Origin: Actinomyces respiraculi
Lineage (GTDB): Bacteria; Actinomycetota; Actinomycetes; Actinomycetales; Actinomycetaceae
Reading direction: 5' to 3'
DNA length: 64,000 nucleotides
Assembly: GCF_014595995.2 (NCBI RefSeq)
Contig: NZ_CP063989.1
Location: 496,001 to 560,000 of the forward strand
Each line of letters begins with the position of its first letter. Within the stretch, counting starts at the first letter, position 1. Positions 25,448 to 34,518 of this stretch are shown piece by piece. The translations under genes and the position numbers were made by a program. The notes under the pieces were generated by a model. The model saw only the letters and a program-made list of their open reading frames with translations. It had not been told where the DNA came from and did no database searches.

Positions 25448-26892
25448 ACGGGCTGCTCACGCGGATACACGAGCGCCTGGACACCCTCAGGCGCTCCTCC
25501 CCGGCCCTGGGGCACGTCCTGACCCTGGTGACGGGCACTGCCGTCGCGCAGGCCGTCTCCCTGCTCATGACGCTGGTCCTGGCGCGCATCTACACGCCTG
25601 AGGACCTTGGGATGCTGGCGACCTACACGTCGGTGGCCGGCGTGGCCGTCGCCGTCGCCGCCCTGCGCTACGACATGGCCGTCATGCTGCCGCGGCGCGA
25701 CAGCGAGGCGCTGGCCCTGACCCGTCTGGCGATGTGCTGCGTCCTTCTCGCCAGTGTGCTCGTCACCGTCCTCAGCATCCCGCTGCGCGGCGTCGTCGCC
25801 CGTTGGTGGGGGCAGGAGGTGGCAGACTGGATGCCACTGGTGGGCCTGACGACCTTCCTCATGAGCGGCATCGAGGTCCTCAAGTACTGGTTCAACCGGC
25901 ACAGCCGCTACCGGGTCATCGCCGTCAACCAGGCCGAGCAGCAGATCGGCCTGACCGGCGGCCAGCTGGTCCTGGGGCTGGCGGGCCTGGGCGGGCTGCC
26001 CGGCCTCGTCCTGGGGCACACCCTCGGCCAGCTCTTCGCCTTCCTCAACCTGGGCCGCCAAGCCCCCGAGCTGGCCCGCAGGCTGCCGCCGGACGCCCCG
26101 AGCCTGCGCCGGGTCGCCCGCACGCACCGGCGCATGCCGTTGCTCAACGCCCCCAATGCGCTTGTCGACGCCGTGCGCCTGTCCGGCATCCAGCTGCTCA
26201 TCGCCGGCTACTCCACTGCGGCGCTGGGCCAGTTCCAGATGGCGTGGCGGGTCCTGGACGCTCCCCTCATCCTCATCAACGGCGCGGTCTCCCGGGTCTT
26301 CTTCCAGCGCCTGTCCGTCGTCGAGCCGGGGCAGATGCGCCCCCTTGTTCACGCCCTGGTGCGGCGCGCCCTGATGGTCGGCGTTGCGCCCTTCGCGGCC
26401 GTCTACCTGGCCTCCCCGTGGCTGTTTCCCCTCCTCTTCGGCGACCAGTGGCATGACGCCGGGGACTTCGCCAGGGCCCTGACGCCCTGGCTGTTCATGC
26501 TGCTCATCACCTCCCCGGTCTCGAACCTGTTCGTCGTCACCGGCAACCAGGGATGGATGCTCGCTTTCGCCGTCCTGTACGCGGCCGCGCCCCTTGCGTG
26601 GCTGGCCCTGTCTCCCCTGGAGCTGCTGGCCACGACCTACGTGCTGGGCGCTCTCATGGGGCTGCTGCTCGTCCTCATGACCCTCATGGCCTACGAGGCC
26701 GCCCGGCGCTTCGACGCCCGCGGCCCGGCCGACCCGGGTGACAATAGGGCCGACGGCGAACGTGGCGTCGGGCGCGACGGCGGGGACGCCGTCGGGAATG
26801 AGGCCGACGACGGGGCCGACGGCGGGGCCGGTGACAATGGGGCGGGCGAGGATGCCGCCTCCCACCCGCCGACCACAGGGGAGGATGCATGA
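25444..26892 (+). CDS. Polysaccharide flippase (Wzx/MATE-like), probable CTG start
   Basis: 482 residues if translated from CTG 25444; the first GTG in frame is 25528 (454 residues). The 28 extra codons are almost all G/C at position 3 and read RRSSPALGHVLTL before the first membrane helix, as expected for this family, and no ATG, GTG or TTG is available there. The CTG overlaps the preceding stop (CTGA). About twelve hydrophobic segments follow. It would flip lipid-linked repeat units. The last 55 residues are an Asp/Gly/Ala low-complexity tail. Confidence 0.83.
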   Translation: MNGLLTRIHERLDTLRRSSPALGHVLTLVTGTAVAQAVSLLMTLVLARIYTPEDLGMLATYTSVAGVAVAVAALRYDMAVMLPRRDSEALALTRLAMCCVLLASVLVTVLSIPLRGVVARWWGQEVADWMPLVGLTTFLMSGIEVLKYWFNRHSRYRVIAVNQAEQQIGLTGGQLVLGLAGLGGLPGLVLGHTLGQLFAFLNLGRQAPELARRLPPDAPSLRRVARTHRRMPLLNAPNALVDAVRLSGIQLLIAGYSTAALGQFQMAWRVLDAPLILINGAVSRVFFQRLSVVEPGQMRPLVHALVRRALMVGVAPFAAVYLASPWLFPLLFGDQWHDAGDFARALTPWLFMLLITSPVSNLFVVTGNQGWMLAFAVLYAAAPLAWLALSPLELLATTYVLGALMGLLLVLMTLMAYEAARRFDARGPADPGDNRADGERGVGRDGGDAVGNEADDGADGGAGDNGAGEDAASHPPTTGEDA

Positions 26893-28211
26893 GCACCGCG
26901 ACACCGGGCACCGAGCGTACCGACGGGGCCGCAACGCGCGACGTCCTGCTCCTGCTCACCGACTTCTACCCCTACGAGGTGGGCGAGGAGTTCCTCGAGC
27001 AGGAGATCGACGTCCTGTGCGAGGCCTATGACGAGGTCCTCGTCGTGCCCGTGCGCCTGAGCGAGGGGGCACGGCGCACCCGGCCCCTGCCGGCCAACGC
27101 CCGCAGTGCCCTCATGCCCGCCTCGCGCCTGCCCGGGGGGTGGCGCTCCCAGGCGCTCATGCGCAGTGTGCAGATCCTCCTGGGGCCCGAGCGGATGGTT
27201 CAGACTCCGCCGTGGCGCAGCCCGGGGCGCTTCGGCATGGACGTGCGTTTCGCGGCCATCGCCCTGGGGGCGCGCGCTCGCCTGCGCCGCCTCATGCCCT
27301 GCCTCGGCCTGCGCCCCGGGGACCGGGTGACCATCTACTCCTACTGGTTCTTCACCGGGGCGGCCCTGGGCGGGATGCTGCGCCGCCGCGAGCTGGCAGG
27401 GCACGAGGTGAGGGTCGTGGCCCGCGCGCACGCCTATGACGTCGACGAGGCCGACGCCCCGCGCGGCTACGTGCCCTCGCGCCGCTACGTCATGGAGGCG
27501 GTCGACAGGGTCTACCCGATCTCCGAGTACGCCGCGGGCTTCCTGCGCCGCCGCTTCCCGCAGGCGGGCGGGCGTGTGGAGGTGGCGAGGCTGGGCGTGC
27601 CCGCGTCGTCGGCGCCCGTGCGGCAGAAGCCGCGGGAGGGTGAGCCCTTCGCGATCGTCTCGTGCTCCCACACGGCCCCCTACAAGCGCGTCGGCCTTGT
27701 CCTGGAGACGGTGGCCGAGCTCGCACGCCGCGGCCGGGCGGTGACGTGGACGCATGTGGGTGAGGCGGACCCCGAGCGACTCGAGGTGCTGCGGCACCGG
27801 GCGCACGAGCTCATGCCGCAGGTCCCGGTGACCCTCACGGGCCATATGCCCAACGAGGAGGTGCGCCGCCTGTACGCGACGAGCCCCTTCGCCTGCTTCC
27901 TCAACTGCTCCGACGGCGAGGGGGTGCCGGTGTCCGTCATGGAGGCGCAGTCGGCTGCCCTGCCGGTGGTGGCGACGGCGGCGGGCGGCACGGGCGAGAT
28001 CGTTCACGACGGCGTCAACGGGCGTCTCGTGCCCGTCGAGGTCGACGCCGCCCGGGTCGCGGACGCCGTGGAGTCCGTCATGGACCTGGGCCAGGAGGGC
28101 TACGCCGCCATGAGCGGGGCCGCCCGGCAGACCTGGGCCCGCATGAGCGACGCCTCGCGCCAGTACCGGGACTTCGTCGCCGCCCTGCGCGCCCTCATGC
28201 CGCGCCGGTAA
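26889..28211 (+). CDS. Family 4 glycosyltransferase
   Basis: 440 residues; its start overlaps the flippase stop (ATGA). GT-B fold: N-terminal LLLTDFYPYEVGEEFLEQE, then the nucleotide-sugar domain with IVSCSHTAPYKR, and the EGVPVSVMEAQSAALPVVAT-type motif whose Glu binds the donor ribose. It is the last gene of the coupled cluster. Donor and acceptor are unknown. Confidence 0.9.
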   Translation: MSTATPGTERTDGAATRDVLLLLTDFYPYEVGEEFLEQEIDVLCEAYDEVLVVPVRLSEGARRTRPLPANARSALMPASRLPGGWRSQALMRSVQILLGPERMVQTPPWRSPGRFGMDVRFAAIALGARARLRRLMPCLGLRPGDRVTIYSYWFFTGAALGGMLRRRELAGHEVRVVARAHAYDVDEADAPRGYVPSRRYVMEAVDRVYPISEYAAGFLRRRFPQAGGRVEVARLGVPASSAPVRQKPREGEPFAIVSCSHTAPYKRVGLVLETVAELARRGRAVTWTHVGEADPERLEVLRHRAHELMPQVPVTLTGHMPNEEVRRLYATSPFACFLNCSDGEGVPVSVMEAQSAALPVVATAAGGTGEIVHDGVNGRLVPVEVDAARVADAVESVMDLGQEGYAAMSGAARQTWARMSDASRQYRDFVAALRALMPRR

Positions 28212-28272
28212 CAGGGCGTGCTGGTCGAAGGGTGCGTTGGTAGAGGGGCGTGGGGGAGACGGGTGCCTGGCT

Positions 28273-28341
28273 CGAACTCCTCGGTTTGCTCGCGAACGTA
28301 CGGCGTTTTGCCGTGTTTTCGAGCGCAAACCGAGGAGTTCG
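28273..28341. terminator. Large hairpin after the glycosyltransferase cluster
   Basis: Perfect 17-bp arms (28273-28289 and 28325-28341) enclose a second small hairpin ACGGC-GTTTT-GCCGT. It lies 60 bp past the stop and is a likely terminator of the 22684-28211 operon, although the outer stem lacks a T-tract. Confidence 0.55.
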
Positions 28342-28357
28342 GCGACGGTTCTGCCTC

Positions 28358-28405
28358 AGGACATCGGTGACAGTTCGAACCTCGGGACATCGGTGACACG
28401 TGGGG
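28358..28405. repeat. Two copies of the possible transposon-end motif
   Basis: GGACATCGGTGACA occurs twice, 27 bp apart in the same orientation, and matches 15609-15630. It probably represents residues of successive insertions in this gap. Confidence 0.35.
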
Positions 28406-28540
28406 GCGGAGGTGAGGTCGTCCGCACCTGCCGGACGACGACCTGGGGAGCCCGAGGAGGCGAGACTCCGGCTCGAGGAGGGTCCGAAGGCCGGCTACTG
28501 GCTCATCGACAACCCCGCGGGCAGTCCCTCGGCGCGAGCA

Positions 28541-28662
28541 GTGTCCACGGCGCGGACATGACCGGCCCAGAGGCTCAACCTGGCGGGAGGAAACGGCGTG
28601 ATTCCGCGGCTCTGGGCGGTGGTGCCGACGGCGGTCGCGGTTCATATCCGCCGCGTGGACAC
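28541..28662. mobile_element. 122-bp MITE-like element, family B copy 2
   Basis: Same length, terminal inverted repeats and internal core (28591-28613) as the copy at 15699-15820, with scattered substitutions inside. It lies in the non-coding gap between convergent genes. Confidence 0.6.
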
Positions 28663-28776
28663 TAGCGGCTACACCACTCTCAGGGGCACTACTTGTGCCA
28701 ACCGACTCGTCGTGGACGCGACCTGGAACACGACCGTTTCCCTGGAGCCGGGGCGACGGCGGTTGTCGAGTGCATC

Positions 28777-28923
28777 CATCTCGTTCCTCAGCGCTCCACC
28801 TCGTTCCTCGCCCATCCATCTCGTTCCTTGGCGCTCCATCTCGTTCGTTGGAGGAACGAGATCAACTTCTGGGCAACGAGATCAACTTCTGGGGAACGAG
28901 ATCAACTTCTGGGGAACGAGATC
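28777..28923. repeat. Phased inverted array A (4+4 sites, 20-bp period)
   Basis: Four forward sites of the type CATCTCGTTC start at 28777, 28797, 28817 and 28837. Four inverted sites of the type GAACGAGATC start at 28854, 28874, 28894 and 28914. Spacing is exactly 20 bp within each half, and the two halves meet with 7 bp between the central sites. It lies between the convergent genes ending at 28211 and 29088. Confidence 0.9.
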
Positions 28924-28962
28924 GACACCAGTCGTCGAGTCCTCTGGGCGCCGCGGCAGGAC

Positions 28963-29052
28963 GCACCCGTCCTGGTGCGCGCAGGTTGTCCGACTAACGC
29001 ATCAAATGCGCTAGGAAAGTCTGGCACCCGTCCTGGTGCGCGCAGGTTGTCC
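28963..29052. repeat. 29-bp direct repeat pair
   Basis: GCACCCGTCCTGGTGCGCGC plus nine more bases occurs at 28963-28991 and 29024-29052, a 61-bp period. Each copy contains a small GCACC...GGTGC palindrome. It is just downstream of the epimerase gene stop. Confidence 0.8.
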
Positions 29053-29087
29053 ATCGGCGGGCCTACAGCGGGCCGGCGCTGCGGGGG

Positions 29088-30164
29088 TCAGGCGCGGGTG
29101 AGGAGCTCGGCGGCGACGCGCTCGGCGGCCCGGCCGTCGCCGTAGGGGTGGGCGTCCTCGGCGGCGGGCTCGGCCGGGCGCGGGCGCGAGGCGGCGGACA
29201 CCAGGGCCTCGCCCGGCTCGACGAGCACGTTCCACCCCAGCTCGACCGTCTCCACCCACTCCGTGACCGGGCGCACGGTCGTGCACGGCACCCGCAGGAG
29301 GAAGGCCTCCTTCTGCAGCCCGCCGGAGTCCGTCACCACGCCGCGCGCCGCCACCATCGAGGCGACGAGGTCCGGGTAGCTCAGGGGCGCGTGGACCCGC
29401 AGGCCGCCGCGGTCGGCCAGCTCAATGCCGTGGGCGGCGCAGGCCGCCACCAGGCGCGGGTGGGCCAGCAGGACGACCGGGTGGTCCACCGCCGCCAGGG
29501 CGTCGAGCACCGCGTGCAGCCGGTCGGCGTCGTCGGTGTTCTGCGGCCGGTGGATCGTCGCCAGAGAGTAGGCGCCGTCCGCGAGCCCCAGCTCGGACCC
29601 CACCGGGGAGGGCGCTCCTGCCAGGGCGTCACGCTGGGCCAGCAAGACATCGGTCATGACATCGCCGACGACGACGGTGCGCGCCTGGAGCCCCTCGGCG
29701 GCCAGGTGGGCGGCACCCGCGGCGGTGGGGGCCAGCAGGAGGTCGGCGGCGTGGTCGGTCAGGACCCGGTTGATCTCCTCGGGCATCCGCCGGTCGAAGG
29801 AACGCAGCCCGGCCTCCAGGTGCGCGACCGGCACGTGCTTCTTGACCGCGCTCAGCGCCCCGGCGAGCGTGGAGTTCGTGTCCCCGTACACGAGGACCCA
29901 GTCGGGACGCATCTCGTCCAGGACACCATCCATCGCCGCGAGCATCGCGCCGGTCTGCACGCCGTGGCCGCCGGAGCCGACGCCGAGGTGGACGTCGGGC
30001 GCCGAGATGCCCAGGTCGGTGAAGAACACGTCGGAGAGCATCGGGTCGTAGTGCTGGCCCGTGTGGACGATGAGGTGCTCGATCCCGGCCGTGCGGAAGG
30101 CGGCGTCAATGGGGGCGAGCTTGACGAACTGGGGCCGGGCCCCGACGGCGGACAGCACGCGCAT
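29088..30164 (-). CDS. UDP-N-acetylhexosamine 2-epimerase (WecB/WbpI type)
   Basis: 358 residues from ATG 30164 (leaderless; GTG 30173 is too close to the -10 box). Family motifs: VGARPQFVKLAP, HTGQHYDPMLSDVFF, VYGDTNST, HLEAGLRSFDRRMPEE and VTDSGGLQKEA. WecB makes UDP-ManNAc, while WbpI-type members epimerise UDP-GlcNAc3NAcA. The WbpA/B/D/E-like genes in this window favour the second role, but sequence alone does not decide. It is transcribed toward the operon ending at 28211. Confidence 0.9.
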   Translation of the reverse strand: MRVLSAVGARPQFVKLAPIDAAFRTAGIEHLIVHTGQHYDPMLSDVFFTDLGISAPDVHLGVGSGGHGVQTGAMLAAMDGVLDEMRPDWVLVYGDTNSTLAGALSAVKKHVPVAHLEAGLRSFDRRMPEEINRVLTDHAADLLLAPTAAGAAHLAAEGLQARTVVVGDVMTDVLLAQRDALAGAPSPVGSELGLADGAYSLATIHRPQNTDDADRLHAVLDALAAVDHPVVLLAHPRLVAACAAHGIELADRGGLRVHAPLSYPDLVASMVAARGVVTDSGGLQKEAFLLRVPCTTVRPVTEWVETVELGWNVLVEPGEALVSAASRPRPAEPAAEDAHPYGDGRAAERVAAELLTRA

Positions 30165-30171
30165 GCGCCCC

Positions 30172-30177
30172 ACCCTA
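30172..30177 (-). promoter_or_regulatory. -10 box TAGGGT, leaderless (2-epimerase)
   Basis: Minus-strand TAGGGT ends 7 nt before ATG 30164. Confidence 0.5.
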
Positions 30178-30225
30178 CCCAGACCGAGTGCCCCTGACCC
30201 CGGACCGGACGCCCGCGGGCGCCTG

Positions 30226-30231
30226 TAGGCT
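30226..30231 (+). promoter_or_regulatory. -10 box TAGGCT, leaderless (GT4)
   Basis: TAGGCT ends 7 nt before ATG 30239. Confidence 0.55.
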
Positions 30232-30238
30232 CCTGGGC

Positions 30239-31354
30239 ATGCGCGTCACCGTCGTCACCACGTGGCTGCCCACCGCCGTCGCCCCCTCCTCCGGCAGCTT
30301 CGTCGTGCGCGACTGCCTCGCCATGAGGCAGGTGGGCCAGGACGTGCGCATCGTCCACCTCGTGCCACCCCACCAGGACGACGGCACACGCCGCGCGCTC
30401 ATCGAGGGCCTGCGCGTGGTGCGCGTGCCGATGCGTCCCGCCGACCCGGTCTCGGTGGCCCGAGCGGCCCGGCACCTGCCCGCCCTCCTTGAGGACGCCG
30501 AGGTCCTGCACTCCATGGCAATGAGCGCCCTGCTGCCCCTGGGCCTGCTCGACACCGTCCACGCACTGCGCACCCCGTGGGTGCACACCGAGCACTGGTC
30601 GGGGCTGACGAACCCGGGCACGCTGACCCCGGCGCTGCGGGCGGGGCGCATGCTCGTCACCCACGAGCTGGCCCGCCCCGACGTCGTCACCGCCGTGTGC
30701 GACTACCTCGCCGCCCCGGTGCGCCGCGCCCGCTTCGAGGCGCCCACCGTCGTCGTGCCCTGCGTCGTCGAGCCCCTTGCCCGCGTCGCCGAGCGCCGTC
30801 AGGGCCCGGGCCTGCGGCTCGTGAGTGTCGGGGGTCTCGTCGAGCGCAAGGACCCCCTGACCGGCGTTGAGGTGCTCGCCGAGCTCGTGGCCCGGGGCAC
30901 GGACGCGAGCCTCACCCTCGTGGGTGACGGGCCGCTGCGCGAGCAGGTCGCCGCGCGCGCCAACGAGCGGGGCGTCGGGGAGCGGCTGCGCCTGACGGGC
31001 ACGCTCGACGCCGCGGGGGTGCGTCGCGAGCTCGAGGCCGCGGACCTCTTCCTCGGCCCGACCCGGGGGGACAACTTCTTCGTCTCCGCCGCCGAGGCGA
31101 TTGTCGCCGGCCGTCCCGTTGTTGTCTCCGACGCCGGCGGGCAGGTCGAGTACGTCGCGGAGGCCAACGGCGCTGTCGTGCCGGCCGGCTCCACCGTCGG
31201 CGTGTGGGCCGACGCCGTCACCGCCACCCTTGGGCGGTTGGAGGGTGCGAGCGCTGGGGACATCGCCGCCACGATCGGGCAGCGCTTCGCCTCCCAGCAG
31301 GTCGGTGAGTCCTACCGGCGGGTTCACGAGCAGGCGGCCGGCCGGCTCCGGTGA
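30239..31354 (+). CDS. Family 4 glycosyltransferase
   Basis: 371 residues from the leaderless ATG 30239. GT-B fold with N-terminal VVTTWLPTAVAPSSGSFV, the central SVGGLVERKDPLTGVEVL segment, and AEAIVAGRPVVVSDAGGQVEYV near the donor-site Glu. Divergent from the 2-epimerase gene. The linkage formed is unknown. Confidence 0.9.
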   Translation: MRVTVVTTWLPTAVAPSSGSFVVRDCLAMRQVGQDVRIVHLVPPHQDDGTRRALIEGLRVVRVPMRPADPVSVARAARHLPALLEDAEVLHSMAMSALLPLGLLDTVHALRTPWVHTEHWSGLTNPGTLTPALRAGRMLVTHELARPDVVTAVCDYLAAPVRRARFEAPTVVVPCVVEPLARVAERRQGPGLRLVSVGGLVERKDPLTGVEVLAELVARGTDASLTLVGDGPLREQVAARANERGVGERLRLTGTLDAAGVRRELEAADLFLGPTRGDNFFVSAAEAIVAGRPVVVSDAGGQVEYVAEANGAVVPAGSTVGVWADAVTATLGRLEGASAGDIAATIGQRFASQQVGESYRRVHEQAAGRLR

Positions 31355-31491
31355 GCCGACGGCGGTGAGTCGGCTCCGGTGGACCGACCCGCTTCGTCGT
31401 CGGCGGGCACCGGTCCGACGGCGTGCCCGCCCCGCCGTGCTGCGCCGGCTCCGCCCGCCCCGCCGCCGGGCTGCCCGCCCTGACGCTGCCT

Positions 31492-33135
31492 TTACTCCTC
31501 GACGACGGGCAAGTCCCGGAAGAGCACGGCGCTGCGGCACCACGTGTCACGCAGGAAGGCGCGCGTCCACAGCCCCAGGGTCTTGCGCCCCGACAGCAGG
31601 CCCACCGCCGCACGCGCACGGGAGGTGTCCGTGAACAGGGCGTCGAAGGCCGTCTCGGAGTGCAGCGAGGACCACGTGGAGAAGACCCGCTCGGCCGCGG
31701 GCAGAAGATGGGTCGCCGCCAGCACCCCCTTGAGGCCGGCGCGTGTGCGCGGGTCGACCCGGGTGACCTCGTAGTAGGCGGACTCCGGCTCCGAGGCCCC
31801 GGTCGCCCGCGCCCACAGCCGGTCAACGATGACCCGGTAGAGGTCACGGGTGGCCGTGGCGGCGGCAGTGCCCCGCTGCCACGTGTGCCACACCTCCGCA
31901 TCGAGCATGGGCAGCGCCCAGTCCATGCCCAGGTGCTCGTAGGCACGCACGGAGTTGTTGATGTACTTCGTCTGGCGCTCGCGCAGGTTGTAGCCCTCCA
32001 GCAGGGAGCGCAGCGTGCGCCCCGAGCCGTCGAAGCCGGCCAGGGTCATGGCCTCACGCACCGCCACAGCCACCCACGGGTCCGCGCCGGCCCGCTCGGG
32101 GCGGCCCTGGAGGTCGTGGTGGTGGTGGATGATCGCCCGGGCCGCCGTCGCCCGGCTCACCGGCACGGCATCGAGGAGCTGCTTGTCGTGCATGTTGCCG
32201 ACGACCGTGTGCCCCGGCAGGACGACGTCGCCCTCCCCGGCCTCGCCCCGGGCGCGCATGACGGACAGGGCGTACCAGTCCTGCACGTGCGGCAGGGCGG
32301 ACCAGCAGTGGGAGGCGGACAGGAAGGCGGCGGTGGCGGGGCTGTGCCAGTGCTCCAGCAGCGCACGGCGCTCGTAGGGCACGGCGCACCACGGCACACC
32401 GGCCTGCTGGGCGACCCGGCGCGAGACCTCCACCTCACGGGCGCCGGGCACCCCGTAGGTGAAGGTCGCGACGCGACCGGCCTCACCGTGCCGCAGCAGC
32501 CAGGCCAGCAGCAGGCGCGAGTCGAGCCCCCCTGACAGCGGCAGGAGCAGGCGCCGGCCGCCCAGCCTGTCCAGCAGGCGCGTCATCGTCGTGCCCAGGG
32601 CGTCGAGGAAGGCGACGGCGAAGTCCTCCGGGTCGGTGATCTCGTCCGGGTTGAAGGCCGCGAAGGCGTAGTCGTCGCGGGTGACGGCACCGGTGCGGCG
32701 GCTGATGGTGACGACGGCGCCCTGGGGGACCTGGTGGACGCCGCGCAGCAGGGTGCGCGCACCGGTGACGAAGCCGGCGTCCTCCATCTCGGCCACCGCC
32801 GGGGCCAGCAGCGCGGGACACTCGAGCCCCGAGCGCAGGGCGGCGGGGTCGTCGGTCACGAGCAGGCGGCGCCCACCGTCCCGGGCCGCCCAGAACAGGG
32901 GCCAGGAGCGCAGGCGGTCGACGGCGAGGAGGACGTGCTCCTCGGTGACCTCGACGGCGGCGAGCCGACCCGGGTGATCACGCAGGACATCGGGGCTGGT
33001 CGGGGCGGTGCACGGGTGGTCGGCACGCACACGCAGGCCGTCGGCGACGGCGGTCCACGCCGGGGAGGCGAGTGAGAGGTCGATGTCCACGAGGTCCTCA
33101 TCCGTCAGGGGAGCGTGGCTGCTAGTGTGGCACAC
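31492..33135 (-). CDS. Asparagine synthase-like amidotransferase, degenerate glutaminase half
   Basis: 547 residues. Residues 175 onward form the synthetase domain, with the PP-loop LPLSGGLDSRL that binds ATP and the typical C-terminal catalytic region. The N-terminal part keeps some glutaminase fold features (LRGVHQVPQGAVV) but does not begin with the CGIVG sequence; only MCHTSS is present, so a working Cys nucleophile in its usual context is doubtful. In polysaccharide loci such proteins amidate sugar acids, which would suit a uronic acid glycan (inference). Confidence 0.8.
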   Translation of the reverse strand: MCHTSSHAPLTDEDLVDIDLSLASPAWTAVADGLRVRADHPCTAPTSPDVLRDHPGRLAAVEVTEEHVLLAVDRLRSWPLFWAARDGGRRLLVTDDPAALRSGLECPALLAPAVAEMEDAGFVTGARTLLRGVHQVPQGAVVTISRRTGAVTRDDYAFAAFNPDEITDPEDFAVAFLDALGTTMTRLLDRLGGRRLLLPLSGGLDSRLLLAWLLRHGEAGRVATFTYGVPGAREVEVSRRVAQQAGVPWCAVPYERRALLEHWHSPATAAFLSASHCWSALPHVQDWYALSVMRARGEAGEGDVVLPGHTVVGNMHDKQLLDAVPVSRATAARAIIHHHHDLQGRPERAGADPWVAVAVREAMTLAGFDGSGRTLRSLLEGYNLRERQTKYINNSVRAYEHLGMDWALPMLDAEVWHTWQRGTAAATATRDLYRVIVDRLWARATGASEPESAYYEVTRVDPRTRAGLKGVLAATHLLPAAERVFSTWSSLHSETAFDALFTDTSRARAAVGLLSGRKTLGLWTRAFLRDTWCRSAVLFRDLPVVEE

Positions 33136-33198
33136 CGTCGCACGGCGTCATGGGTCGCCCGTGCGCGGCGGCGCTGCGGACGAGGAGGGACCCGTATC

Positions 33199-34518
33199 GT
33201 GACCGACCAGCCCGGGGCGCGCGGTGAGCGGGAGCGCCCGCTCATGGTCTTCCACGCCCCCTATCCCCTGGCCGAGCGCACCGCGGCCTCGCGCCTGCGC
33301 CCGGTGCGGATGAGGCGCGCTTTCGCCGATCTGGGTTACGACGTCGTCGAGGTCACCGGCTACGCCGCCCACAGACGACGGGCGATGGCCCGCGCCGAGC
33401 AGCGCCTGGACGACTACGAGCGCTTCAGGCGCACGGATGCGTCGCTGCCGCCCGCCTTCGTCTATTCCGAGAACGCGACGATCCCCAACGCGCTGACCGA
33501 GCCGCGCCACCTGCCCCCGCACCCGCGCCTGGACGCCGCCTTCTTCTCCCGCATGCGCCGACGCGGTCTCGAGGTGGGCGTCTTCTACCGCGACCTGTAC
33601 TGGCGCTTCCCGCGCTTCCGCCAGAACATTCCCCCGGCGCTCGACGCGGTCCTGCGCGCCGCCTACCTCACCGAGCTGGCCCAGTGGCGGCGCGCAGGCC
33701 TGCACGTCTACCTTCCCAGTGAGGCGATGGCTGAGCACCTGCCCGTCATCGACGCGGCGATGACGCACCCCCTGCCCCCGGGCGCCGACCCCCTAGCCGT
33801 GCACAACCCCTCGCGGCCCGCCCTTGAGGACGGCGGGGACCTCGACCTGCTCTTCGTGGGCGTGCTCGGCGGCAACTACCGCATTGAGGCCATCTGCCGG
33901 GCTGTGGAAGCGGTTGAGGGCACGAGCCTGACGCTGTGCACCCGCCAGGAGGAGTGGGAGCAGGCCCGCCAGACATATGAGCCCCTTCTGCCGGCGGGCC
34001 GTCACGATGTCGTCCACGCCTCCGGGGCGGACCTGGAGCCGCTGTACGGGCGGGCCGGCCTGGGTGTGCTGCTCGTGCAGCCGCACGAGTACTGGGACTT
34101 CGCCGTGCCCTACAAGCTCTACGAGTACCTCGCCCACGAGCTGCCCGTCGTCGCGACTGCCGGGACCGAGACCGCCCGGATCGTTGAGGAGCTCGGCGCC
34201 GGGTGGGTCATCCCCTACGACGAGGACGCTCTCGCCGCCCTCCTGAGGGACCTGCGGGCCCACCCCGACCGGCTCGCCGCTGTCCGCAAGCGGATCCGCC
34301 AGGTCCTGCCCGGCCAGACGTGGCTGGCTCGTGCCAGGCGCGTGGCCCGTGACCTGTCCGGATGGGCGCCCGACCTGCCCGACGGCTCCCCGGACGACAG
34401 TGATGATGGTGACGACACCAATGACACTGACGACGCCGCCGACATCAACGACATCAACGACATCAACGACACCAACGACCCCCGTGACCCTCGTGACGCG
34501 GAGAGGACGCAGCCGTGA
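33199..34518 (+). CDS. Glycosyltransferase (GT4-like) with Asp/Asn-rich tail
   Basis: 439 residues from GTG 33199, with GAGGAGGGA about 9 nt upstream. The C-terminal GT-B domain shows LLFVGVLGGNYR, LGVLLVQPHEYW, then PYKLYEYLAHELPVVAT with the donor-binding Glu. The N-terminal half (YPLAERTAASRLRPVRM) resembles sugar transferases of capsule loci. The last 40 residues are an Asp/Asn/Thr/Ile microsatellite-encoded tail. It overlaps the next gene by 4 bp (GTGA). Confidence 0.82.
   Translation: MTDQPGARGERERPLMVFHAPYPLAERTAASRLRPVRMRRAFADLGYDVVEVTGYAAHRRRAMARAEQRLDDYERFRRTDASLPPAFVYSENATIPNALTEPRHLPPHPRLDAAFFSRMRRRGLEVGVFYRDLYWRFPRFRQNIPPALDAVLRAAYLTELAQWRRAGLHVYLPSEAMAEHLPVIDAAMTHPLPPGADPLAVHNPSRPALEDGGDLDLLFVGVLGGNYRIEAICRAVEAVEGTSLTLCTRQEEWEQARQTYEPLLPAGRHDVVHASGADLEPLYGRAGLGVLLVQPHEYWDFAVPYKLYEYLAHELPVVATAGTETARIVEELGAGWVIPYDEDALAALLRDLRAHPDRLAAVRKRIRQVLPGQTWLARARRVARDLSGWAPDLPDGSPDDSDDGDDTNDTDDAADINDINDINDTNDPRDPRDAERTQP
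34390..34500. repeat. 9-bp microsatellite in a glycosyltransferase 3' end
   Basis: Units related to GACATCAAC/GACACCAAC repeat about ten times and encode D-I-N or D-T-N triplets. Units are multiples of 3, so length changes keep the frame and the coupling to the next gene. Confidence 0.85.

Noticed and set aside
28777..28923. CRISPR array
   Set aside because: The repeated part is only about 10 bp, it occurs in both orientations with a symmetric centre, spacers are 10 bp, and no cas genes are present.
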